Positions 1 through 7,797 of a stretch of DNA of 64,000 nucleotides are shown here, one piece after another. The stretch spans positions 3,906,001 through 3,970,000 of the forward strand of contig NZ_CP043568.1 in assembly GCF_014076415.1 (NCBI RefSeq), given 5' to 3'. Below the pieces are notes generated by a model that saw only the letters and a list, made by a program, of their open reading frames with translations, had not been told where the DNA came from and searched no databases. The position numbers and the translations under genes were made by a program. The number at the start of each line of letters is the position of its first letter. Position 1 is the stretch's first letter. Source of the DNA: Comamonas testosteroni. Lineage in GTDB: Bacteria > Pseudomonadota > Gammaproteobacteria > Burkholderiales > Burkholderiaceae_C.

Positions 1-278
1 CGGGACAGCAGGTTTCGACCCTCCTCATCGCTGGGGCGGTTGCTGAGAACCAGAACCTGAAGATCCTTCAGCAGCTCAATCCAGCGGGCCGCAGTCGACT
101 CTGGCAAGGATGGCAGGGCTGCATCCAGCACCACCACACTACGACCTTGCTGCTTCCAACGTTGCAAATCGGCCAGGCTCTGGCCGCGCGCAGGCATCCA
201 CTGAGGGCCTGCGATCTGCTGCCATTCCTGCCACAGCGTGGCATCCTGAGTCAGCATCAATACAGGCAAGGCATTCAT
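1..278 (-). CDS. Response-regulator-like protein, 3' part cut off by window edge
   Basis: The reading frame starts at the ATG at 276-278 and is open to the window edge, giving about 92 residues. It begins MNALPVLMLTQDATLWQEW and contains a receiver-like strand VVVLDAALPSLPE followed by LLKDLQVLVLSNRPSDEEG, which resembles the phosphoacceptor and beta4 regions of CheY-like domains. AAAGGAA lies a few bases upstream as a ribosome site. It is the last gene seen of the type I secretion operon and lies 33 bases after the HlyD gene. LuxR-type response regulators are often found at this place in related loci, but the output domain is outside the window, so that is inference. Confidence 0.7.
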   Translation of the reverse strand, partial: MNALPVLMLTQDATLWQEWQQIAGPQWMPARGQSLADLQRWKQQGRSVVVLDAALPSLPESTAARWIELLKDLQVLVLSNRPSDEEGRNLLS

Positions 279-311
279 AGAGTTCCTTTGTAATTGTTGG
301 CGATCCATGAA

Positions 312-1724
312 CTAACGTTCGATCAATGCATTGGACTTGGCACGCAGAATCGGCTTGAGCAGATACTGCATCAAGGTGCGCTTGCCCGTGAGGATATGCA
401 CCTCGGCCTGCATACCGGGAATGATGGGGCGCGAGTCATCGCCCACGTGAGCCTTCTCCGTGCGCACCTTCACGACATAAAAGGAGTTCCCCTTTTCGTC
501 GGTAACGGTGTTGGCACCGATCTGCTCCAGTTTCCCCTGCAGACCTCCATAGATGGCAAAGTCATAGGCAGTGAACTTCACTTCAGCCTGCTGACCAAAA
601 TGCAGGAAGCCGATATCGCGCGGATTGATCTGCACTTCCATCAACAAGGTGTCATCCAGCGGCACGATGTCCAGGATGTCCTTGCCCGGCTGCACAACAC
701 CGCCGACGGTATTCGCCATCAAGGTGTTGACCGTGCCGCGCACGGGTGCGCGCACTTCGGCCAGCTTGACGCGATCCTCCAGCGCCACCTTGCCCTGCTC
801 CAGGGTCCCCAGTTTGGCCTGGGTTTCCGAGAGCTCGGAGCGAGACTGATTGCGCATATTCAGCTCCGACTCCTGAATCTTGCGCTCTGCTTCCTGAATC
901 GCAGCCTGAATGCGCCCGATCTGCGCACCGGCCGCCTTGGCCTCGCCACAGAAGCGAGCCACATCACGCTGCAGGCGCAGCAAATCCACTTCGGACACTG
1001 CTCCACTCTTGAGCAAGGGGCGAGTCACCGAAAGCTCTTCTGAAGTCAAACTGCAGCTGGACGAGGCCTGATCGCGGTTGGCCTGGGTTTCACGCAGCTC
1101 TTGCTGACGTTGGCGCAACTGGTCACGCGCAATATTGACGTTGGTGTTGAGCTCCTGGGAACGGCTCTCCCACATGCGCCGCTCCATCTCCACCAGCTGA
1201 GGTGCCAGAGCCTGCACATCTTCCGGAGCCTTGAAAGGCTCGCCCGATGCAAGGGCCTGAAGACGCGCGGCTTTCGCCTTCAACGCCAGAAGTTCGGCCT
1301 TGTTCTCGCCCAGGGACGAGCTGTAGCGCGTTGGATCGATGCGCAAGATGACCTGGCCCTGCTCCACATGCTCGCCGGGGTGCACCAGAATTTCCTTGAC
1401 GATGCCGCCATCCAGGCTCTGCACCACCTGAACCTGACGAGAAGGAACCACCTTGCCCTGGCCTCGCACCACTTCATCAATGCGCCCCAGGCAAGCCCAG
1501 AGCAGCAGAACCACCACGGTGACCAGAGATACCCATATCAACAGACGCGAACCACGCGCCTGCTGCTGCCCTGCAGCCCACTGCGCATCTGCCTTGAGGT
1601 CATCCGGCTGATGCGTTCCGACAACCTCGCTGCCGTCAAGCAGCCACCGCTCCAGTCGCGTCCAGCGCGCCTTGAGCGCATCCTTGAAGTGCGACGGCTT
1701 TTTTTCTGGTTTGGACTCGCTCAT
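312..1724 (-). CDS. HlyD family periplasmic adaptor of a type I secretion system
   Basis: 470 residues. A cytosolic N-terminus of about 60 residues precedes one membrane helix (LLIWVSLVTVVVLLLW, about 60-78). A half lipoyl-like hybrid domain (VQSLDGGIVKEILVHPGE) follows, then a long Gln/Glu/Arg-rich coiled coil (about 140-310), the second lipoyl half and a C-terminal beta-barrel ending PGMQAEVHILTGKRT, typical of HlyD/LapC. It would bridge the inner-membrane ABC transporter and the TolC-like channel. Its start overlaps the end of the ABC gene by four bases (ATGA), implying translational coupling. Family assignment is firm; the secreted substrate is not encoded in this window. Confidence 0.93.
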   Translation of the reverse strand: MSESKPEKKPSHFKDALKARWTRLERWLLDGSEVVGTHQPDDLKADAQWAAGQQQARGSRLLIWVSLVTVVVLLLWACLGRIDEVVRGQGKVVPSRQVQVVQSLDGGIVKEILVHPGEHVEQGQVILRIDPTRYSSSLGENKAELLALKAKAARLQALASGEPFKAPEDVQALAPQLVEMERRMWESRSQELNTNVNIARDQLRQRQQELRETQANRDQASSSCSLTSEELSVTRPLLKSGAVSEVDLLRLQRDVARFCGEAKAAGAQIGRIQAAIQEAERKIQESELNMRNQSRSELSETQAKLGTLEQGKVALEDRVKLAEVRAPVRGTVNTLMANTVGGVVQPGKDILDIVPLDDTLLMEVQINPRDIGFLHFGQQAEVKFTAYDFAIYGGLQGKLEQIGANTVTDEKGNSFYVVKVRTEKAHVGDDSRPIIPGMQAEVHILTGKRTLMQYLLKPILRAKSNALIER

Positions 1725-4027
1725 GCTCGCCCTCCTACTCCACCAATCCGCCCCTGCTTCAGGGCCTCTATCACCTGATCCTTGGCTCCATCGGCAACAA
1801 TTCTGCCGCCATCAATCACGATCAGCCGGTCAACCAAGGTCAACAGGGCCGTGCGATGCGTGACCAGCAAAATGGTCTTGCCCTGGGAAGCCTCTTCCAG
1901 GCGACGCTTGAGTTGTGCTTCGCTCTGGTTGTCCAGATTGCTGCTGGGCTCGTCCAGCAGCAATATGGCCGGGTCGTTGATCAGGGCACGAGCGACAGCG
2001 ATGGATTGACGCTGGCCGCCAGAAAGTGACTCGCCCCGCTCGCCAACCAACATGTCGTAGCCCTTGGGATTGCGCGCCGCAAAATCATCCACACCCGCGA
2101 TGCGGGCCGCATGCAGCATGTCTGTCTCATCCGCAAATGGAGCCCCCACCAGCAAGTTGTGCTTCAAGCTGCCATAGAACAGCATCGGGTCCTGAGGCAC
2201 ATGCCCGATGGCCCGACGCAGATCCACCGGGTCTATCTGGCGGGCATCCATGCCATCGATGAGAACCGAGCCTTCACTGGGCTGATACAGGCCCAGGACC
2301 AGTTTTTCAAGCGTGGTTTTGCCTGAACCGATACGCCCAATGATGCCAACCCGTTCTCCGGGTCGAAGCGAGAAGCTCACCCCCGAAAGACTGGCCTGCT
2401 CGCTTCCCGGATAGCTGAAGCTGACATTGCGAAACTCGATGGCGCCACGCAGATCCGGACGTGAGACGAACTCGCGCTCAGCTTCGTGCTCGACCGGCAT
2501 CTTCATATAGTTGTCAATGGAATTGAGCGAGGTGCGCGCATTGTGAAACTGCATCATCAGCCCCGCCACCTGACCAAAGGGGGCCAGACAACGCCCTGCA
2601 ATCATGGAGGCGGCAATGATGCCGCCCATGGAGAGCGCCGAATCCTGCACCTGGTACACGCCGATGACGACCACCGCTATGGTGACCAGTTGCTGCAAGG
2701 TCTGAACGAAGTTCACCGTACCGGACGAGATGAACTTGATCTTGCCCCCCATATAGGCGATGTACTGAGTGGAGCTCTCCCACAGACGCTGCACTCCGCT
2801 TTGGGCATTGAGCGTCTTGACCGCCTCCAGGTTCGTCAGCGACTCCACGAGCAGCGCGTTGCGCTGAGACGAAGCCTGAAAGGTCTTGAGCGTCAGACTC
2901 TCCATGCGCGCCTGAGCCCAGAAGGAAACCAGCAAGATCGCTGCGATCGCCACCACAGGCGGGATCAGCATCCAGGGCGAAACCCAGGCAATCGCCACCA
3001 GAAACAGAAGCACGAAAGGCAGATCCACCAGGGTCGTAAGACTTGCAGACGCAATGAAGTCACGGACCGATTCAAACGAGCGCAGATTGGCCGCAAACGA
3101 ACCAACGGATGCGGGTCGGCTCTCCATGCGCAAGTCCAGAACGCGCTCCATGATCTGCGCGGACAACTGCACATCCACACGCTTGCTCGCGGCATCCACG
3201 ACATAGGCACGCGTCGTCGTCAGCACAAAGTTGAAGATCAGCACCAAAGAAATGCCGATAGTCAGCACCCACAATGTTTCCACCGCGTTGTTGGGCACGA
3301 CCCGGTCATACACGTTCATGCTGAACAAGGGCATTGCCAGCGCGAAGACATTGATGAGTACGGCTGCCAGCAAGGCATCGCGGTACAGGCGCCGATTCTC
3401 CAGAATCACAGCCCAGAACCAGTGACTGCTGCGAGGCTCCAAGCCTTGCTGCACGGAGCGCGGCTCGAAGCGAAACTGCGGACGCACAAAGCACATCAGC
3501 CCCGAGTAGTCCTGCAGCAAAGCCTGGGCCTCTACCTCGACCGGCCCCTCCGACTCCGGATATTGCAACAGGAAGCGACCGCTCTCCAGCGCTCTGAGCA
3601 ACAGACAGGCACGATCTCCATGGAGAATCAAAATTGCCGGCAGCAAGCCCTGAGGGACATCGTCAAGACTGCGCTGCACGATACGCGTGCTGAACTGCGC
3701 GCGAGCCGCAGCCCGAGCCAGCAATGAAGGCGTCAGGCGCTGATCCACCAACGGCAGACCATTGCTCAGTGCCTGCGCGGTGTAGGGCTTGCCATGCAGG
3801 TTGGTGAGCTGCACCAGGCAATCCAGCAAGGGATCCGCATGGGTCTCATGGGCCGGCATGCGCCAGCCCTCCGCCGGTTTACGCGCCGAGCTTCGCGCCC
3901 CCAGAAAGGCCGGGCCGGCCTGCTCCGCCGCCGCTGCGGCTTCCGGCAAAGAACCTTGCCCGGCCTTCTGAGTCGCATCCGTACCGTTGCTCGATGCCAA
4001 TGAAGGCTCAAAGTCTGGTCTGCTCAT
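1721..4027 (-). CDS. Type I secretion ABC transporter with C39-like N-terminal domain (LapB type)
   Basis: About 768 residues from the ATG at 4025-4027; a TTG three codons upstream is an alternative. Residues about 45-170 form a peptidase-C39-like domain (DPLLDCLVQLTNLHGKPYT). This domain does not show the usual catalytic Cys/His arrangement, as in LapB/HlyB-type C39-like domains that only bind substrate. A six-helix membrane domain follows, then a nucleotide-binding domain with Walker A GRIGSGKTT, signature LSGGQRQ and Walker B ILLLDEPSSNLD. It powers one-step export of a large RTX or adhesin-type protein. Downstream hlyD overlaps it by four bases. Confidence 0.93.
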   Translation of the reverse strand: MSRPDFEPSLASSNGTDATQKAGQGSLPEAAAAAEQAGPAFLGARSSARKPAEGWRMPAHETHADPLLDCLVQLTNLHGKPYTAQALSNGLPLVDQRLTPSLLARAAARAQFSTRIVQRSLDDVPQGLLPAILILHGDRACLLLRALESGRFLLQYPESEGPVEVEAQALLQDYSGLMCFVRPQFRFEPRSVQQGLEPRSSHWFWAVILENRRLYRDALLAAVLINVFALAMPLFSMNVYDRVVPNNAVETLWVLTIGISLVLIFNFVLTTTRAYVVDAASKRVDVQLSAQIMERVLDLRMESRPASVGSFAANLRSFESVRDFIASASLTTLVDLPFVLLFLVAIAWVSPWMLIPPVVAIAAILLVSFWAQARMESLTLKTFQASSQRNALLVESLTNLEAVKTLNAQSGVQRLWESSTQYIAYMGGKIKFISSGTVNFVQTLQQLVTIAVVVIGVYQVQDSALSMGGIIAASMIAGRCLAPFGQVAGLMMQFHNARTSLNSIDNYMKMPVEHEAEREFVSRPDLRGAIEFRNVSFSYPGSEQASLSGVSFSLRPGERVGIIGRIGSGKTTLEKLVLGLYQPSEGSVLIDGMDARQIDPVDLRRAIGHVPQDPMLFYGSLKHNLLVGAPFADETDMLHAARIAGVDDFAARNPKGYDMLVGERGESLSGGQRQSIAVARALINDPAILLLDEPSSNLDNQSEAQLKRRLEEASQGKTILLVTHRTALLTLVDRLIVIDGGRIVADGAKDQVIEALKQGRIGGVGGRA

Positions 4028-4041
4028 CTTCAACAATCAAC

Positions 4042-4287
4042 CTATAAAAGCTCTTCGTCGTCATCAATCAAGTCCAGCGAATTACGCATACGCTGGCGCG
4101 CCCGCTTGCGCTGGTTCAGCTTCTCCAGCGCCTGCGGCGGAAGATCCGTCAAGCGCAGAGTCCCATTGGCAAGCAAGGCGTCAATCAAGTCCTCGAGAAC
4201 GCGGATGAAATCCGCATCCAGTGCCGACAACTCCTGCCGGGAGGACTGCTCCGAAGGTGGTGAATCGCTTTTATCCATCTTGTTCAT
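4042..4287 (-). CDS. Small charged protein inside the type I secretion operon, function unknown
   Basis: About 81 residues (MNKMDKSDSPPSEQSS...), with no signal peptide or membrane segment. The middle (LSALDADFIRVLEDLIDALLANGTLRLTDLPPQALEKL) looks like two amphipathic helices. A basic stretch (NQRKRARQRMRN) follows, then an acidic end (DLIDDDEELL). It lies 38 bases after the TolC-like gene and 14 bases before the ABC gene, so it is in the operon. GGGAG precedes the start. I do not recognise the family; the position suggests a cytosolic accessory factor of the secretion system. Confidence 0.7.
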   Translation of the reverse strand: MNKMDKSDSPPSEQSSRQELSALDADFIRVLEDLIDALLANGTLRLTDLPPQALEKLNQRKRARQRMRNSLDLIDDDEELL

Positions 4288-4325
4288 CAACTCCCACTAA
4301 AAGGTGCGCCAGGCGCCACCGGCTA

Positions 4326-5837
4326 TCACTGGCGGCCAGCCGCACCAGATACCGGCGCTTGTGCTGGAGCTCCCAGATCAACCGCCGCGCTGGCGGGCAC
4401 AGGCGTCAGATTGCTGGTGTCCGGCACCGAGGATTTGCAGCTACGCAGCAGATCATCCGGCAAGTTCAGCGCCTGCTGCTCATCCGGACGGCTGTCGTCA
4501 TGCGGCTGCGCAAGCCCCAGCACAGGCAGAATTTGGCTGGACAAAGTCAGCCACTGGTACTCGGCCTTTTTCAGGTCATATTGAGCGTTGACCAGAGCGC
4601 GCTGGGCATCGAACAACTCGTTTTCCGTATTGAGCAGATCCAGCAGCGAACGCTGACCGATCTTGAATTGCTGCTGATACGCCACTCGGACTTTGGCCGT
4701 GGAAAGAACATGCTCACGCAGGAACGGCGTTTGCTGACGCAGGCGGGCCATGTTGTTCCAGGTAATCGACAGCTCCTGCTGGAGGTTGCGGCAGGTGTAA
4801 TCGCGCACGTCCTGTGCGGCATAGCCCTGGGCAATCGTCTGACGCAGGCGTGCCTCGTCCGCACCACCGCGATACAGGTTGTAAGTCAGCATCAGCTGCA
4901 CTCGCGAGCTCTGCACATCCCAGTAGGCTGGCGAGTTCTGATCACGATCACGCCCCGTGGACGCCAGCAGCTCGAGCTTGGGCATATGCGCCCCCTTGGC
5001 AGCCTTCTGACCGGCCTCTGCCGCCTGCACCAGAGCCTGCTTCGACAATAGCAGCGGACTCGCGCGCAGCGACTCGCCGAAATCCTTGGCCACCCCGGAA
5101 GCTGGCAGCTTGGCACTCACATCGGGCACCGGGTCCAGCGTGGCCGCAGGATACTCCCCCACCACGCGGCGGTAGCGCTGCAGCACATCGTTGAGGTTGT
5201 TGCTCTCGGTCATCAGATTGGTCTGCGCCAGCGACAGACGACCACTTGCCTGCTCCAGGTCAACACCGCGGCCCACGCCAGACTGCTGGCGTTCACGCAA
5301 CTGCCCCAGCGTCACCTGGTGCGTGCCGAAATTCTCACGGGCCAGCTTTTCCATTTCGCGATAACGCTGCACGTCCAGGTAGGCGGCGACAACATCATTG
5401 GCCAGATTTTCAGTGGTGGCGCGCAGATCGTAGAACTTGGCCAGCTTCTCAAAGCCCAACTGACGGATATTGCTGCTAGTGGTGAAACCATCAAAGATCA
5501 ACTGACGCAGCTGCAGGTTCCAGCCCGGACGATTCCAATTCTGCGATGGAGCATCCTGAATATGGCTGCGCCACTCGCGACCGACCCAACCTTGCGCGGT
5601 GACTTGTGGACGCCAACCTCCCCGGGCCACGTTCTGACCTTCAGCGGACGAAGTGAAATCCTGAAAGCGCGCCTGCACTTCCGGATGAGTCATCAGTGCC
5701 TGCTCGACAACCTTTTGCAGTGCAACACCCTGCTCGTTGGCTTGTTGCGCATTCATGGTCGTCTGAGCCATACCCCCCATGGCCCACGAGGCCACACCCA
5801 GAGTGGCTACCACTTGTGCAATCTGACTGAATTTCAT
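4326..5837 (-). CDS. TolC-family outer-membrane channel (LapE-like)
   Basis: 503 residues from the ATG at 5835-5837, chosen because AGAGGGA precedes it and a signal peptide starts there (MKFSQIAQVVATLGVASWAMGGMAQ). Two repeats of the outer-membrane efflux domain are visible, with long helical stretches such as LRERQQSGVGRGVDLEQASGRL and its later counterpart QQFKIGQRSLLDLLNTENELF. The C-terminus is an Ala/Pro-rich tail of about 60 residues. It is the first gene of the secretion operon and supplies the outer-membrane tunnel for the ABC/HlyD pair. Confidence 0.93.
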   Translation of the reverse strand: MKFSQIAQVVATLGVASWAMGGMAQTTMNAQQANEQGVALQKVVEQALMTHPEVQARFQDFTSSAEGQNVARGGWRPQVTAQGWVGREWRSHIQDAPSQNWNRPGWNLQLRQLIFDGFTTSSNIRQLGFEKLAKFYDLRATTENLANDVVAAYLDVQRYREMEKLARENFGTHQVTLGQLRERQQSGVGRGVDLEQASGRLSLAQTNLMTESNNLNDVLQRYRRVVGEYPAATLDPVPDVSAKLPASGVAKDFGESLRASPLLLSKQALVQAAEAGQKAAKGAHMPKLELLASTGRDRDQNSPAYWDVQSSRVQLMLTYNLYRGGADEARLRQTIAQGYAAQDVRDYTCRNLQQELSITWNNMARLRQQTPFLREHVLSTAKVRVAYQQQFKIGQRSLLDLLNTENELFDAQRALVNAQYDLKKAEYQWLTLSSQILPVLGLAQPHDDSRPDEQQALNLPDDLLRSCKSSVPDTSNLTPVPASAAVDLGAPAQAPVSGAAGRQ

Positions 5838-6602
5838 TGTTATCCCTCTTGTTTGACTCCGACAGGGCAATGCGACGCCTGGCCCGCCAACAAATTGGCG
5901 AGAGCAATCGGTGCGACTTCTACAAATCGTTCCCGCGGAAGCTGGTTGTTAATGTGGATCGGCTCGCTGCCGCCCGACAAGGCATCGCATACGGCCTCAG
6001 AACTCGCAAAATGGAATTCTGTAACTCTCGTGCTCACAGCCTTTGGCGTCATGCCAACACCGCACAGGAGACTGACGGTCAGGTCAAGCTTGTTGCCTGA
6101 TCGAAAAAACTCACTATTTTTGCTTGACGAGCCACCACGTGGCAGTGGTGAAGGGATGACATCGCCAACCCCTTGGCCAAACAAATCGCGCGGACAGGCT
6201 GTGGAGCGTCTACAGGCTAGACACAGCGCATTTGGAGATGTTCCTTTCCACGATAGCAAGGCGGAGCCTCCGGTTTCCGGCCGGTGTTCTTGACGCATAA
6301 CCCTGCATGCGAAGCCGTGCGTTGATGGCAGATCTCCTGGCAACACCATCAAACAAATGGATTCGGTTGCAAATCTAGCACAAGACATGCAATGATTTGT
6401 TTCAAAAAACCACTCAACCAGCCGAACTTCGAATTTTTTACCGGGAATTGGCAATTCTTTTCATTTCTTCTTTATATCAAAGAAATTAAGAATCAATACC
6501 GCTTCTGGCACTGCAACCATAGCAGCGTACGCGTTCCAAAGTGAAGTCAGCCTACGTCCAAAGCCTTAATCGAACAATTGACAATGGATTGAGCCGCAAT
6601 AG
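5838..6602. other. Long gene-free region upstream of the secretion operon
   Basis: About 765 bases without a convincing gene. A 204-codon minus-strand frame spans much of it (5840-6454), but its composition is unlike the neighbours and it matches no family I know. The right half is AT-rich compared with the neighbours. It must hold the promoter of the secretion operon. A CCACCACGTGG motif with partial dyad lies near 6130. No Fur-like or other clear operator was recognised. Confidence 0.5.
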
Positions 6603-6640
6603 AAAAAGGGCTCCTGACTGAATAGTCAGAAGCCCTTGTC
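6603..6640 (-). terminator. Intrinsic terminator after tRNA-Pro
   Basis: On the minus strand a stem AAGGGCTTCTGACT pairs with AGTCAGGAGCCCTT across a three-base loop and is followed by a T-rich run. It lies directly downstream of the tRNA. Confidence 0.85.
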
Positions 6641-6644
6641 TAAT

Positions 6645-6721
6645 TGGTCGGAATGGCGGGATTCGAACTCGCGACCCCTTGCACCCCATGCAAGTGCGCT
6701 ACCAGGCTGCGCTACATTCCG
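6645..6721 (-). tRNA. tRNA-Pro (anticodon GGG)
   Basis: The minus strand folds as a cloverleaf. Acceptor CGGAATG pairs with CATTCCG, the D arm is GCGCAGCCTGGTAGCGC, and anticodon stem CTTGC/GCAAG encloses loop ATGGGGT with anticodon GGG. The T arm contains TTCGAATC, and an encoded ACCA 3' end is present. It reads CCC and CCU proline codons. It lies downstream of the MerR gene on the same strand. Confidence 0.97.
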
Positions 6722-6751
6722 AAGACTTGAATTATACACAGAAATTCGACT

Positions 6752-7201
6752 TCAAAGAGAAAGCAGCGCCCTGATCTGCAAAAGCTCTTCTTTGACCTCC
6801 TCCATGCCCATTGCACCTGCAGGCTCCGAGCGGCCCTGCTCCAGCATTGCAGTCAGCAGATGGCTTTGCGCCAGCTCTTCACCTCGCAGGGGCAGGGCCG
6901 GATGCACAAGCACCGGCTGCGGCTCGACTGCCCTGCCGTGACCCGTCACCAGTTCACGCAGACGGTTTCGTGCGCCGCTGATGGTGAAGCCCTGCTCGTA
7001 AAGCAGCTCGCGAATGCGACGCACCATCAACACCTCATGATGCTGGTAGTAGCGACGGTTGCCACGACGCTTCATGGGCTTGAGCTGCACAAACTCCTGC
7101 TCCCAATAACGCAGCACATGAGGCTTGACGTCGCAAAGATCCGCGACTTCACCGATGGTGAAATAGCGCTTGGCGGGAATTGCTGGCAAAGAAGAAGCCA
7201 T
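6752..7201 (-). CDS. MerR-family transcriptional regulator next to ihfA
   Basis: 149 residues from MASSLPAIPAKRYFTIGEVADLC. The N-terminal winged helix (about 12-80, with KPHVLRYWEQEF and KRRGNRRYYQ) is MerR type. The C-terminal part ends in a helix (MEEVKEELLQIRALLSL) for dimerisation and has no metal-binding Cys cluster. A small MerR protein directly after pheT-ihfA is a conserved arrangement in betaproteobacteria. The target is unknown. A long inverted repeat (7343-7394) lies between it and ihfA. Confidence 0.88.
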   Translation of the reverse strand: MASSLPAIPAKRYFTIGEVADLCDVKPHVLRYWEQEFVQLKPMKRRGNRRYYQHHEVLMVRRIRELLYEQGFTISGARNRLRELVTGHGRAVEPQPVLVHPALPLRGEELAQSHLLTAMLEQGRSEPAGAMGMEEVKEELLQIRALLSL

Positions 7202-7342
7202 GGCTGGTTGCAAGCGGTCAGTGAAGGAATGGGTGAAAGATATGCAATCACGATTTGCGCAAATCCGGATCAGCCACGGTGTTTTGTCGATAGAAATGCC
7301 CGCTATGCATTCCTGTTTGCGCAAGTCCTAGCAATATAGCGC

Positions 7343-7394
7343 GAAGAGCTGACAGGACCTTGCACCGCGCGCGACGCAAGACTGTCAGCTCTTC
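7343..7394. repeat. 13-bp perfect inverted repeat between ihfA and merR
   Basis: GAAGAGCTGACAG (7343-7355) is repeated inverted as CTGTCAGCTCTTC (7382-7394). A second inner pairing CTTGC/GCAAG extends the stem, so the RNA would fold into a long hairpin. No T-run follows on the minus strand, so it is not a standard terminator. It could be a processing site, an attenuator or an operator dyad for the downstream MerR gene. Confidence 0.75.
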
Positions 7395-7442
7395 AGTGAC
7401 CGATGCTCCGCTTGACAGTGCATCAGCCGTGTGCCAATCGCC

Positions 7443-7769
7443 TTAAGACCCCGAACTCTCGCCCTGGATCAGCTCCTTGAGCTTGCTGCTGGCATGGAAG
7501 GTCACCACGCGGCGCGCAGCGATGGGAATCAGCTCGCCGGTGCGCGGGTTGCGACCGGGCCGAGGCGCCTTGGTACGGATCTGGAAGTTGCCGAAGCCCG
7601 AAAGCTTGACATCTTCGCCGTCCACCAGCTTTTGCGAGATCAGGTCGAAAAATGCATCCACCATGTCCTTGGCTTCGCGCTTGTTCAGACCGATTTCGTC
7701 AAACAGCAGATCGGCCAGCTGCGCCTTGGTCAGCGCGGGGCTGTCGATGCTCTCTACGGCAAGCTCCAT
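7443..7769 (-). CDS. ihfA: Integration host factor subunit alpha
   Basis: 108 residues from [18 protein letters not shown], preceded by AAGGAG at eight bases. The HU/IHF fold is complete: [25 protein letters not shown] forms the dimerising helices and [25 protein letters not shown] is the DNA-bending arm, including the proline that intercalates. It partners with IHF beta, encoded elsewhere, in recombination, replication and promoter architecture. It follows pheT by 28 bases, the conserved pheST-ihfA order. Confidence 0.97.
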   Translation of the reverse strand: MELAVESIDSPALTKAQLADLLFDEIGLNKREAKDMVDAFFDLISQKLVDGEDVKLSGFGNFQIRTKAPRPGRNPRTGELIPIAARRVVTFHASSKLKELIQGESSGS

Positions 7770-7797
7770 GGGTCGATCTCCTTGTGGATTGAACATA

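Noticed and set aside
5840..6454. 204-codon minus-strand frame in the large gap upstream of the secretion operon
   Set aside because: Composition (Cys, His and Ser scattered, no domain) is unlike the neighbours, there is no good ribosome site and no family was recognised.
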